Positions 47,073-55,390 of a DNA stretch of 59,634 nt are shown piece after piece. Under the pieces are notes generated by a model. It saw only the letters and a list, made by a program, of their open reading frames with translations. It was not told the DNA's origin and searched no databases. Location: NCBI GenBank assembly GCA_018365895.1, contig JAGZJD010000007.1:1-59634 (forward strand), in the 5' to 3' direction. Source of the DNA: Lachnospiraceae bacterium. Lineage in GTDB: Bacteria > Bacillota_A > Clostridia > Lachnospirales > Lachnospiraceae. Within the stretch, counting starts at the first letter, position 1, and the number at the start of each line of letters is the position of its first letter. The translations under genes were made by a program, and so were the position numbers.

Positions 47073-48167
47073 ATGAATTTATCTGATTCAAAGAAAAAAC
47101 TGGCGTTTGCCGGCATTCTTTGCGGTATTGTAGCGGCGGTACTGGCAGTGCTTGGCAATCCTGGAAACATGGCATTTTGTATTGCTTGTTTCATTCGTGA
47201 TACTGCAGGTGCAATGAAGATGCACAGTGCAGCAGTTGTACAGTATGCAAGACCGGAGACAATCGGTATTGTGCTTGGAGCATTTGCAATTTCTGTTGCA
47301 ACAAAAGAATATCGTTCATCAGGTGGTTCTTCACCAATGACACGTTTTGTACTTGGTATGATCATTATGATCGGTTCGTTAGTATTTTTAGGTTGTCCGC
47401 TCCGTATGGTAATCCGTATGTCAGCCGGAGATTTGAATGCATGGGTTGCTCTGATCGGATTTGTCGGCGGTGTTGCGACAGGAGCATTCTTCTTGAAGAA
47501 AGGCTTTAGTCTCGGAAGAGCATACGAAACGAATGCAATGAGCGGCGCTGTACTTCCGGTCATCGTGCTTGGAATTCTTGCAGTCAGTGTTGGAACAACT
47601 TTATTTGCAGTCAGCGAAAAAGGTCCGGGAAGTATGCATGCTCCGATCATCGCATCATTGATTGGTGGAATTATTTTTGGTGTGCTTGCTCAGAAATCAA
47701 GAATGTGTTTTGCGGGAAGCATCCGTGATATCATTTTAATGAAGAGTTTTGATTTAATTTCAGTGATTGCCGGATTATTTGTGGTAATGCTTGTATTTAA
47801 TATCGCAACAGGCGGATTCCATCTTGGATTTGCTGGTCAGCCGATCGCACATTCTCAGCACTTATGGAACATTCTCGGTATGTATGCAGTTGGTTTTGCC
47901 GCTGTTCTCGCAGGGGGATGTCCGCTTCGTCAGTTAGTACTGGCAGGACAGGGTTCTTCTGATGCGGGAGTGACAGTACTTGGACTTTTTGTAGGAGCAG
48001 CACTGGCACATAATCTGGGACTTGCTTCCGCAGCAGCTTCTGCAGCAACAGCAGATGCACCGGCAGTAGCAGGAGGTCCGTCTATCTACGGAAAAGCAGC
48101 TGTTATTATTTGTATTGTAGTTTGCTTTATTATTGCGGCAGGTAACAAACGTAAAGCAGCAAAATAA
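47073..48167 (+). CDS. yedE: YedE-family putative selenium transporter
   Basis: A 364-residue membrane protein with about ten helices and the sulf_transp (PF04143) cysteines: FCIACFIRD, GCPLRMVIR, SRMCFAGSIRD and GGCPLRQLVLAG. The YedE family (TIGR04112) is found with yedF and selenium genes and is thought to move a selenium or sulfur compound across the membrane. AGAGGAGG lies upstream. A C-terminal Lys-rich tail faces the cytoplasm. Confidence 0.85.
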   Translation: MNLSDSKKKLAFAGILCGIVAAVLAVLGNPGNMAFCIACFIRDTAGAMKMHSAAVVQYARPETIGIVLGAFAISVATKEYRSSGGSSPMTRFVLGMIIMIGSLVFLGCPLRMVIRMSAGDLNAWVALIGFVGGVATGAFFLKKGFSLGRAYETNAMSGAVLPVIVLGILAVSVGTTLFAVSEKGPGSMHAPIIASLIGGIIFGVLAQKSRMCFAGSIRDIILMKSFDLISVIAGLFVVMLVFNIATGGFHLGFAGQPIAHSQHLWNILGMYAVGFAAVLAGGCPLRQLVLAGQGSSDAGVTVLGLFVGAALAHNLGLASAAASAATADAPAVAGGPSIYGKAAVIICIVVCFIIAAGNKRKAAK

Positions 48168-48265
48168 ATCCGGGGAGCAGTATATTGAAAGTGAGAAGAT
48201 AGCTTTCGAATGATGCTTGAAGAGTAATAGGAATTATGGTATTCTGGAAAGGCAGGTAAAATATT

Positions 48266-48469
48266 ATGAAGGAAGTAGATGCAAGAGGTCTTTCTTGTCC
48301 GGAACCGTTAATGCTGACAGCAGAAGCGCTGAATAGCACAAAAGGTCCGGTAAAAGTTCTGGTAAGTGAAGCGCACCAGAAAACAAACGTTGAAAAATAT
48401 GCCAAAGATCACGGCAAGAAAACAACCGTAAGAGAGATCGGTTCTGAATTCGAAATTGTAATTGAGTAG
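48266..48469 (+). CDS. TusA-like sulfur/selenium carrier
   Basis: A 67-residue TusA-like protein with the CPxP motif GLSCPEPLMLT. It would carry persulfide or perselenide between the desulfurase and an acceptor. The stop is followed 2 nt later by the DUF3343 ATG. A 98-nt gap separates it from yedE; a weak GGCAGG precedes the ATG. Confidence 0.85.
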   Translation: MKEVDARGLSCPEPLMLTAEALNSTKGPVKVLVSEAHQKTNVEKYAKDHGKKTTVREIGSEFEIVIE

Positions 48470-48471
48470 TT

Positions 48472-48708
48472 ATGAGAAAGAAAGAATTAAAACTGGTTGT
48501 AACATTCCATACAACGGCAGACGCAATGGCGATGGAAAAAGCATGTAAAGAACACGATGTTCCGGGAAGACTGATTCCGGTTCCGAGAAGTATTTCCGCA
48601 GGGTGCGGACTGTCTTGGTGTGCAGATCTTACGGATCGTGAAACAATTCAGGATATGATGAAAAATGTTGGAATTGAAGAAGAAGACATGCACGAATGTA
48701 TGGTGTAA
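48472..48708 (+). CDS. DUF3343, putative Se/S carrier-like protein
   Basis: A 78-residue DUF3343 protein: VVTFHTTADAMAMEKACKEH, a PVPRSISAGCGLSW motif with Cys, and a C-terminal HECMV. The family is suggested to carry selenium or sulfur. It starts 2 nt after the TusA-like gene, giving a tight yedE-tusA-DUF3343 group. A second copy with the csd-like paralog is at 7525. Confidence 0.85.
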   Translation: MRKKELKLVVTFHTTADAMAMEKACKEHDVPGRLIPVPRSISAGCGLSWCADLTDRETIQDMMKNVGIEEEDMHECMV

Positions 48709-48716
48709 GAAGAGGT

Positions 48717-48746
48717 AAAGAGCTATCACTTATGTGGTAGCTCTTT
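48717..48746 (+). terminator. Terminator of selenium island
   Basis: A stem of 9 bp outer (48717-48725 with 48738-48746) plus an inner TCAC/GTGG part, ending in CTTTG. Confidence 0.75.
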
Positions 48747-48863
48747 GTAGTTATTCAATGTTTTATCAATCCTGTATCGATTTTTTATTGTGATTCCAAA
48801 ACATTTGGACTATAATAAGACGGTAGGATTGATAAGATAAACAATTACAGGAGTGATATACAT

Positions 48864-50402
48864 ATGATAAAAGTTCAAGAATATAGAGGACATATCCGTA
48901 ACTGGAAAGCATTATGTACAGAGTTGAAAATTAACAGTACACTTTCAAGGGAAATGAGAGAAGAACAGATTTTGATCAGAGCGTATGAGACATGGGGATA
49001 TGAGATGGCAAAGCACCTATATGGAATGTTTGCGTTTGCCTTATGGGACGATAGAGAAAAGAAGCTGTTCTGTGTAAGAGATCAGTTTGGAACAAAGCCG
49101 TTCTATTATTATGAGACGGCAGACGGGAAACTGCTTTATGGAACGATGATTCGAAGTATTATTGAACAGCCAGGATTTGTGAAAGAATTAAACGAAGAAA
49201 TGCTACAATTGTATTTGAGTCTGACATATGTTGCGGGAGAGAATACCTTTTTCAGAGGACTGAAGAAACTGCTGCCGGGACGTTATCTTGTATGGCAGGA
49301 AGGAAGATTGACAGTTGAGCGTTACTGGAAACCGGAATTTCATCCGGATGAGAGTAAGACACTGGAAGAATGGGCAGATGAGATCCACGATACAGTGAAA
49401 GAGGTAATGGCTGAAGTCAAGACAGAAGATGAGATAGCAGAATCATTTCTGTCGGGCGGTGTAGATTCTTCTTATGTTCTCGCGATGTCCGATGCCGAAA
49501 CCGCGGATACATGCGGATATGAAGAAGAGCGGTTTGATGAATCTGTACTTGCAGTAGAGACGGCAAAACTACTTGGAAAGAACATTGAGCGCTCAGTGAT
49601 TACACCGGAGCAGTATTTTGCAATTGTACCGTATGTAATGTATAATATGGAGCAGCCGCTTGGAGATGCATCAGCAATCGTATTTGCGCTTGGATGTCAG
49701 GCAACAGCAAAACATACAAAGCTGTGTTACTCAGGAGAAGGCGCGGATGAATTCTTCGGTGGTTATAATATGTACCGCAATGCAGAACGCTATGGGGAGA
49801 ATTTAAAGACGTTCTATGTTGGCAATACAAACATCATGAAAGAAGAAGAGAAGAAAAAGATTCTGAAGAAATACGATCCGGATGTTCTTCCGATTGAACT
49901 TGCGGCAGGTATTTATGAAGAAACAGAAGGACTGGATCCTCTTACGAAAATGTCAGATGTAGATATTCAGATCTGGCTGGAGGGAGATATTTATCTGAAT
50001 GTGGATAAGATGAGTGAGGCAGCAGGGCTTGAGATTAGGATGCCGCTTACAGACCTTCGGATCTTTGATATCGCATCAAGAATGCCGTCAAGATATAAAG
50101 TTAACGAAGAACAGAATAAAGTTGCATTCCGCACTGCCGCAAGAAAAGTGCTTCCGGAGGAAATCGCATTCCGCAAGAAGCTTGGCTTTATCGTACCAAT
50201 CAGAATCTGGATGGCAGATGACCGCTACAATCAGGATGTGCGCGAGAAATTCCACAGCGAGATGGCGGCAAAATTCTTCAATCTTGATGAGATCAATGCG
50301 ATCTTTGATGATTATGTTGGCGGAAATTCGGATAACTGGAGAAAAGTGTGGACAATTTATACATTCCTTGTGTGGTATGAGGAATACTTTGTAAAACGAT
50401 AA
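48864..50402 (+). CDS. Asparagine synthase-like protein lacking N-terminal glutaminase cysteine
   Basis: A 512-residue protein of the AsnB family. It begins at the point equal to the NGEIYNYKELRKEL helix; the first 70-80 residues with the catalytic Cys of the class II glutaminase are missing. The remainder of that domain (GMFAFALWDDREKKLFCVRD, GTKPFYYY) and the synthetase domain with SFLSGGVDSSYV and SGEGADEFFGGY are intact. It may use free ammonia or an amidated partner. No upstream in-frame extension was found before the AGGAG site, so this is not an obvious frameshift. lgt follows 21 nt downstream. Confidence 0.75.
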   Translation: MIKVQEYRGHIRNWKALCTELKINSTLSREMREEQILIRAYETWGYEMAKHLYGMFAFALWDDREKKLFCVRDQFGTKPFYYYETADGKLLYGTMIRSIIEQPGFVKELNEEMLQLYLSLTYVAGENTFFRGLKKLLPGRYLVWQEGRLTVERYWKPEFHPDESKTLEEWADEIHDTVKEVMAEVKTEDEIAESFLSGGVDSSYVLAMSDAETADTCGYEEERFDESVLAVETAKLLGKNIERSVITPEQYFAIVPYVMYNMEQPLGDASAIVFALGCQATAKHTKLCYSGEGADEFFGGYNMYRNAERYGENLKTFYVGNTNIMKEEEKKKILKKYDPDVLPIELAAGIYEETEGLDPLTKMSDVDIQIWLEGDIYLNVDKMSEAAGLEIRMPLTDLRIFDIASRMPSRYKVNEEQNKVAFRTAARKVLPEEIAFRKKLGFIVPIRIWMADDRYNQDVREKFHSEMAAKFFNLDEINAIFDDYVGGNSDNWRKVWTIYTFLVWYEEYFVKR

Positions 50403-50423
50403 AGAATTAGAAAGTTGGGCTTT

Positions 50424-51233
50424 ATGAAAAATGATTTATTAACAATTGGCAATTTTACAGTGCATGGATATGGCCTTATGATCGGAATTGGTTTTATTGC
50501 AGCATATCTGATGACGGAATACCGGGCGAAGAAACGTCAGATGAATACGGATTTTGTGTTTACATTATTTCTCACATCAGTTGTATTTGGAATGCTTGGT
50601 GCGAAATTACTTTTTTATATGACGATGATCGATGAAATCATTGCAAATCCGAAAGTGATTCTGGATGAAGCGGAAGGTTTTGTCGTATATGGCGGAATCA
50701 TAGGCGGAATTTTGGCAGGCTATGTGGCGTGTCGCATTAAGAAACAGAATTTCTGGAAGTATTTTGATCTTGTTATGCCGGCAGTTGCTTTGGCGCAGGG
50801 ATTTGGAAGGATCGGATGTCTGTTGGCCGGATGCTGTTATGGGATGGAAACATCCTGTAAATTCTCAATTACATTTCAGAATTCAGATTTTGCACCGAAT
50901 CATGTGGCGCTGATTCCGACACAGATTTATTCAAGTATATTAGATTTTCTGCATTGTATTGTACTCTGTATGATTGCGAAAAAAGTAAAAAAGGATAAGA
51001 TTGTATCGGGATGCTATTTAATCTTTTACAGCATTGGAAGATTTGTTCTTGAATTTTTCAGAGGCGATCTGATCCGGGGAAGTGTCGGAGTTCTTTCTAC
51101 TTCGCAATTTATTTCCATTTTTATTTGTGCAGCTGGTATAGCGCTTGTGATATGGGGAAACCGCAGCAAAGAAATGAATACAGAACTGTCAGAAGAAATA
51201 GAAGATACAGCTAAAGACGTATCAGAAGAATAA
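50424..51233 (+). CDS. lgt: Prolipoprotein diacylglyceryl transferase
   Basis: A 269-residue membrane enzyme with seven helices: TVHGYGLMIGIGFIAAYLM, VYGGIIGGILAGY, and the signature AQGFGRIGCLLAGCCYG. It adds diacylglycerol to the cysteine of lipoprotein precursors. ATG 50424 is chosen; a TTG at 50415 is in frame. It follows the asparagine synthase-like gene closely and may be co-transcribed with it. Confidence 0.9.
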   Translation: MKNDLLTIGNFTVHGYGLMIGIGFIAAYLMTEYRAKKRQMNTDFVFTLFLTSVVFGMLGAKLLFYMTMIDEIIANPKVILDEAEGFVVYGGIIGGILAGYVACRIKKQNFWKYFDLVMPAVALAQGFGRIGCLLAGCCYGMETSCKFSITFQNSDFAPNHVALIPTQIYSSILDFLHCIVLCMIAKKVKKDKIVSGCYLIFYSIGRFVLEFFRGDLIRGSVGVLSTSQFISIFICAAGIALVIWGNRSKEMNTELSEEIEDTAKDVSEE

Positions 51234-51248
51234 TAGAAATGTTGTATG

Positions 51249-51285
51249 AAAAGGTCGGGAGTTTCATTGCTCTCGGCTTTTTTGA
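51249..51285 (+). terminator. Terminator after lgt
   Basis: An 8-bp stem with two G-U pairs (GTCGGGAG/CTCTCGGC) and T6. Confidence 0.7.
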
Positions 51286-51414
51286 AGAAAAAAAGAAATA
51301 GAAAAATTAAAGAAATACAAAAGAAAACTCTGCAGTACTTGACAGAATTTTAGGACAGTGTTAGTGTATTTTTATGAAAAACTTACAAAATTTTGGCTAA
51401 AAGGAGACGGGGAC

Positions 51415-53304
51415 ATGGAATTAAAAGAACGGTTATCAGAAATTCTGCGCTTAAATCTTGCGAAAGATTATACTGCAGTTTCTTATGCGATTATGGTAGA
51501 TGGAAAAATCTGGGCAGCAGATGCGATTGGAAATGACGGAACAGAGGAAAAGAAGCCTGTTACGACAGAGCATACGTTTAATGTTTGCTCTATTTCAAAA
51601 ATGTTTTGTACAACAGCGGTTATGAAACTGGTAGAACAGGGAAAGGTGGATTTAGACACACCGGTATGCGAGTATCTTCCGAAATTTAAAATGTTAGATG
51701 AGCGCTATAAGAAAATTACAGTGCGTCACTGTCTGAATCATGCAAGCGGACTTCCGGGAACACAGTGGAAACATTTTTCTGCAACGCATGTAGGGGCGGC
51801 AGACAACGAGGAATATTATCAGGAGGTATATGATTATCTTGCCAAATGTCATCTAAAAGCAGATCCGGGATATTATTCTGTATATTGCAATGACGGATTT
51901 ACTCTTGCAGAAATGGTTGTGGCAGAGGTAGCAGGTATGCCATTTGGTGAATTCTGTAAGCAGTATATTACAGAACCAATCGGAGCTCATTCCACGAGAC
52001 CGTCCACAACACATAACAGTGATTATCCGCTTGTAAAAGAATCCGGAAAACCGGAAGAATATTTCTATTTGCAGGGATGTGGCGGATTCACGACAAATAT
52101 GATTGATCTTTGCAAGTTTGGTAATCTTTTCTTGACAGAAAATGATATCATCAGTGAAGAAAGCAAGGCAGAGATGAGAAAACATCAAGGTGTAACCTTC
52201 CTTCCAGATGATACAGCAAGTATCGGTTATGGGCTTGGATGGGATAATGTGGCAGTGAATGAACCGGAGTTTGATCTTGGAGAGCATGTTCAGAAAAAAG
52301 GCGGAAACAGTTTTCAGTTTACGAGCGGACTTTATATTGTGCCGAAATATCAGGCGGTATTGGCAATCAGTGAGACACATGACTGCAAACTGGATGTGAA
52401 TGATGCTATCTTTAAAATGTTTGCAACAGCTATGCTGGAAGAAAAAGGGATCAATATTTTCCGTAAATATACTCCGGTTCCAAAGGAATTGACGGAGAAG
52501 TTTGACGGTACATATTTGATGCCGGGCGGTATTTATCATACGCATTTTTTTGGAACACATCTGACGATAACAAATGATGATACAAAAGGAAATCACATTG
52601 CAGCGTATAAAGATCTGAAATTTGACGGCAGCAGCTTTGTTGGTGAGAATGGTGAGAAGTATTTCTTCAGAGAATATGGTGAGGATCAATATTTCTTCTC
52701 TACTTATCATGGAAGAGTATCACCGACTGCAATGCGGGCGAGAGATCATAAAGAGCTTTCTGAAACATGGAAACAGCGGATTGGGAAAAAATATATTGCG
52801 ATCAGTCTGTCAGAACAGGATATGGTCAGCCATGAAATGATGAATGGATTTACCATTTCAAAACTTCCGAATGTGGAAGGCGTACTTGTCTTTTCTTTCA
52901 GTTCGATACCGGACGGGGACATTTATACAGATTTCGAAGCTTCTGTTGTGCCAATGGATGAAATGACTGCAGCAGGATTTCTGCAGACACCATCAAATGG
53001 AAGCAGGGATCTTTTAGATCCATATTTTGAGATGAAAGAGAATGTGGAATTCTGTCATGTGGCCAGCTACTATTATATAGATGAAGCAGCTGTGCCGGAA
53101 TACCATGGAGAAAATTTTGATTCAGAGCTGTACGGAGGAGAGCACAACAGTGTTTATCGGCTGACAGAAGAATTGAAATCCCTCCCGGATGTTCCGCAGG
53201 GAAGACGTTTGATCGTCCTGAATAAAGAGATGAGCGCGGTTTATGACAGCCAGACAAGCAAAGAATTTAAAGAAGTAAAAGAGGGATATATCAATTTTAT
53301 TTAG
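51415..53304 (+). CDS. Beta-lactamase-related serine hydrolase (S12)
   Basis: A 629-residue protein. Residues 5-350 form the S12 domain with SxxK (CSISKMFCT), YxN (SVYCNDGF) and a late HVQKKGGNS. The remaining 280 residues are beta-rich and unclassified. No signal peptide is visible, so it is probably cytoplasmic, which is unusual for a cell-wall enzyme; peptidase or esterase activity is possible. AAGGAG lies before ATG 51415. Confidence 0.8.
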   Translation: MELKERLSEILRLNLAKDYTAVSYAIMVDGKIWAADAIGNDGTEEKKPVTTEHTFNVCSISKMFCTTAVMKLVEQGKVDLDTPVCEYLPKFKMLDERYKKITVRHCLNHASGLPGTQWKHFSATHVGAADNEEYYQEVYDYLAKCHLKADPGYYSVYCNDGFTLAEMVVAEVAGMPFGEFCKQYITEPIGAHSTRPSTTHNSDYPLVKESGKPEEYFYLQGCGGFTTNMIDLCKFGNLFLTENDIISEESKAEMRKHQGVTFLPDDTASIGYGLGWDNVAVNEPEFDLGEHVQKKGGNSFQFTSGLYIVPKYQAVLAISETHDCKLDVNDAIFKMFATAMLEEKGINIFRKYTPVPKELTEKFDGTYLMPGGIYHTHFFGTHLTITNDDTKGNHIAAYKDLKFDGSSFVGENGEKYFFREYGEDQYFFSTYHGRVSPTAMRARDHKELSETWKQRIGKKYIAISLSEQDMVSHEMMNGFTISKLPNVEGVLVFSFSSIPDGDIYTDFEASVVPMDEMTAAGFLQTPSNGSRDLLDPYFEMKENVEFCHVASYYYIDEAAVPEYHGENFDSELYGGEHNSVYRLTEELKSLPDVPQGRRLIVLNKEMSAVYDSQTSKEFKEVKEGYINFI

Positions 53305-53328
53305 CGGTAACACAGGGAGGAAGAGGGG

Positions 53329-53778
53329 ATGGCAATTTCTAAGACCCGAGCAGAGTTTGCATGTGATATTGAGACGGTATGGGATACCGTAACATCATTG
53401 ACGGATTATACATGGCGAAGCGATGTGAAAAAGATCAGAGAGCTTCGAACGAAAGGGGATTTTATCGAATACAGGAAAAATGGAATTGCGACCAAATTTT
53501 CCACTACGAAATTTGAGCCGCTGAGCCTGTACGAATTGGATATGGAGAACAAAAACCTTACAGGACACTGGCAGGGAGTGTTTTCTTACCAGAATGGGAT
53601 TACAGTGCTGGAATTGAGTGAGAGTGTAAAAGCAAGAAATATTTTCATGCGCCCGTTTATGAAGCTTTATTTGAAAAATAAACAAAAGAAATATATTGCT
53701 TATTTGCGAAAAGAACTGGAAGTATTGGAGGAAGAGGAGAAAGGTACAGTTCAAATGACCTATTTTCCGGAAAAATAA
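53329..53778 (+). CDS. SRPBCC (START-like) family protein
   Basis: A 149-residue protein with the helix-grip pattern: AEFACDIETVWDTVTSLTDYTWRSDVKK, ending RKELEVLEEEEK. This fold binds hydrophobic ligands. Its stop lies 3 nt before the MerR promoter -35 box, and it starts 24 nt after the serine hydrolase gene. Confidence 0.75.
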   Translation: MAISKTRAEFACDIETVWDTVTSLTDYTWRSDVKKIRELRTKGDFIEYRKNGIATKFSTTKFEPLSLYELDMENKNLTGHWQGVFSYQNGITVLELSESVKARNIFMRPFMKLYLKNKQKKYIAYLRKELEVLEEEEKGTVQMTYFPEK

Positions 53779-53781
53779 TGC

Positions 53782-53812
53782 TTGACTTTGACGCTACGTC
53801 AACTGGTAAGCT
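53782..53812 (+). promoter_or_regulatory. MerR-type promoter with palindrome in a 19-nt spacer
   Basis: TTGACT (53782-53787) and TAAGCT (53807-53812) are 19 nt apart. Inside the spacer is the perfect palindrome TTGACG-CTA-CGTCAA (53788-53802). A long spacer with a centred palindrome is the hallmark of MerR activation; the gene controlled is the MerR gene itself. Confidence 0.75.
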
Positions 53813-53838
53813 TAAATTGTCCGGAGGAGGGAAAGAAG

Positions 53839-54600
53839 ATGGAGTATAGCATCAGAGAGATTTCGAAGATTGCCGGTGTGAGTGCACGCACACTGCGCTA
53901 TTATGATCAGATCGATTTGTTAAAACCATGCGAGATCAGTGAAGCAGGTTATCGCTATTATGGTGAACGGGAAGTAGAGCTGCTTTGGCAGATACTATTC
54001 TATAAAGATCGAGGGATGGATTTAAAGCAGATTCGGAAGATTATTTATGAGAAAGACTTTGATATTATGCAGGCACTTCAGAAGCACCTTCGGGAACTGG
54101 AAGCGGAGAGAGATCATATATATGAGCTGATCCGTGCGGTAAAAGGAACAATTTCGGCGATGAAGGGAGAACAGCAGATGAGTCATAAAGAGAAATTTGA
54201 AGTTTTTAAAAAACGCGTTGTAAATGAATATGAAGAACAATACGGTGAAGAAGCAAGAGAAAAATATGGTTGCGAAGAAGTAGATGCATCCGTGAAAAAA
54301 ATAATGAATATGACGGAAGCAGATTGGGAACGTTTTCAGAATTTGGGAGAAGAAGTGCGGACGCGTCTGGAAGAGGGTGTGAAAGCTAAGATTTCTCCGG
54401 AAAGTGACGAGGCAAGAAGAATTGTGATGCTTCACAAAGAATGGCTTGGACAGACATGGAAACAATATAGTGAAGAGGCTCATAAGGCGCTTGTCGAGAT
54501 GTATCTTGCAGATGAACGATTTACAGCTTATTATGACCGTAAAGTAGAAGGTTGTGCAAAACTTTTGGAAGAATCTGTAAAATTTTGGATTGGAAAATAG
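53839..54600 (+). CDS. MerR-family regulator with TipAS domain
   Basis: A 253-residue regulator: MerR domain (residues 1-70, SIREISKIAGVSARTLRYYDQ), a coiled-coil dimer helix (85-125), and a TipAS-like C-terminal antibiotic-binding domain (MTEADWERFQNLGEEVRTR, EWLGQTWKQYSEEAHKALVEMY). TipAL-type proteins sense peptide antibiotics and activate their own promoter. ATG 53839 follows GGAGGAGG and the palindromic promoter. Confidence 0.85.
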   Translation: MEYSIREISKIAGVSARTLRYYDQIDLLKPCEISEAGYRYYGEREVELLWQILFYKDRGMDLKQIRKIIYEKDFDIMQALQKHLRELEAERDHIYELIRAVKGTISAMKGEQQMSHKEKFEVFKKRVVNEYEEQYGEEAREKYGCEEVDASVKKIMNMTEADWERFQNLGEEVRTRLEEGVKAKISPESDEARRIVMLHKEWLGQTWKQYSEEAHKALVEMYLADERFTAYYDRKVEGCAKLLEESVKFWIGK

Positions 54601-54682
54601 ACTTAGACTTGCATAGTTTACAGCGCTAGTGGCATACTATAGAAAGTACCGCGGACAGAAAAGAAATGGAGGAATTTCAGAA

Positions 54683-55063
54683 ATGGCAGCAAAGTTTTAT
54701 AAATGCGAATCTTGTGGAAGTATTTTGCATACAATGGGATGTGCAAAGGATTTTCAGCAGTGCAGTAAAGTTGAATTGAAGGAATTACAGGCGGGCGCTG
54801 TAGATGCCGCACAGGAAAAACATGTGCCGGTCATCCATGTGGATGGCACACATGTTACTGTAATGGTCGGCGAAGTAGAGCATCCGATGATAGAGGAACA
54901 TTATATTGAGTGGATCGCAATTGAGACAGAGACAGGAATGCAGGTAAAAAATCTGCGTCCGGGCGGAAAACCACATGCAGAATTTATTCTGACAGAGCAT
55001 GAAAAGCTGATCGCAGCTTATGAATATTGTAATCTTCATGGGCTTTGGAAGAAAGAAGTATAG
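54683..55063 (+). CDS. Superoxide reductase (desulfoferrodoxin family)
   Basis: A 126-residue protein. The superoxide reductase core has KHVPVIHVDG, EHPMIEEHYIEW and the final CNLHGLW, giving the His4Cys iron site. The N-terminus has cysteines at 8, 11, 20 and 27 (CESC...C...C), whose spacing differs from the CxxC-CC pattern of classical desulfoferrodoxin, so centre I may be altered. It reduces superoxide to peroxide in anaerobes. TGGAGG precedes the ATG; an Feo operon follows. Confidence 0.88.
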   Translation: MAAKFYKCESCGSILHTMGCAKDFQQCSKVELKELQAGAVDAAQEKHVPVIHVDGTHVTVMVGEVEHPMIEEHYIEWIAIETETGMQVKNLRPGGKPHAEFILTEHEKLIAAYEYCNLHGLWKKEV

Positions 55064-55087
55064 CGGGACAATTAAAAACAGAAAAAG

Positions 55088-55131
55088 AAAAGACACACGG
55101 CACTTTTATCGAAGGCGCTGTGTGTCTTTTT
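55088..55131 (+). terminator. Terminator after superoxide reductase gene
   Basis: A stem with AAAAGACACA/TGTGTCTTTT arms and a long loop, ending in T5. Confidence 0.8.
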
Positions 55132-55224
55132 AATGAAAAATACATAAAGTAAAATGGACATTATATCTTCGATTTGGTAAAATTCACTTATAGCATGAGA
55201 AAAGATTATAAGGAATCGAGAAAG

Positions 55225-55277
55225 CTTTGGATCACGGCAAGACGTTAGATTGCAGCGTTAGTGGTCCAAAGTTTTTT
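55225..55277 (+). other. Terminator-like hairpin, possible end of a small RNA
   Basis: Arms 55225-55235 and 55261-55271 pair over 11 bp with one G-U pair; an inner GCAA/TTGC pair (55237-55240 with 55250-55253) follows; T6 (55272-55277) comes next. It lies in the 260-nt gap between a complete terminator and the Feo promoter, so no gene needs it. A weak promoter (TTCACT with TATAAG, 18-nt spacer) lies just upstream. Confidence 0.45.
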
Positions 55278-55317
55278 GTTTACTCCCAAACTGAAAATGC
55301 AAAAAAGAAAAAAATTA

Positions 55318-55348
55318 TTGACAACTAACTATAATTAGCATATACTAA
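55318..55348 (+). promoter_or_regulatory. feo promoter with DtxR-type iron box
   Basis: TTGACA (55318-55323) and TATACT (55341-55346) are 17 nt apart. TTAG-N6-CTAA (55335-55348) covers the -10 box; an inverse CTAA-N6-TTAG (55325-55338) overlaps it. TTAG-N6-CTAA is the core of DtxR/IdeR boxes, so iron would repress the operon. Confidence 0.65.
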
Positions 55349-55390
55349 CTAAAGAAATAAAGAAAAGATCATAAAGAAAGAAGATGAAAT

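Noticed and set aside
55190..55280. tRNA-Sec (selC) in the gap before feo
   Set aside because: The hairpin lacks a TTC loop, an acceptor stem with CCA and the long variable arm expected for selC.
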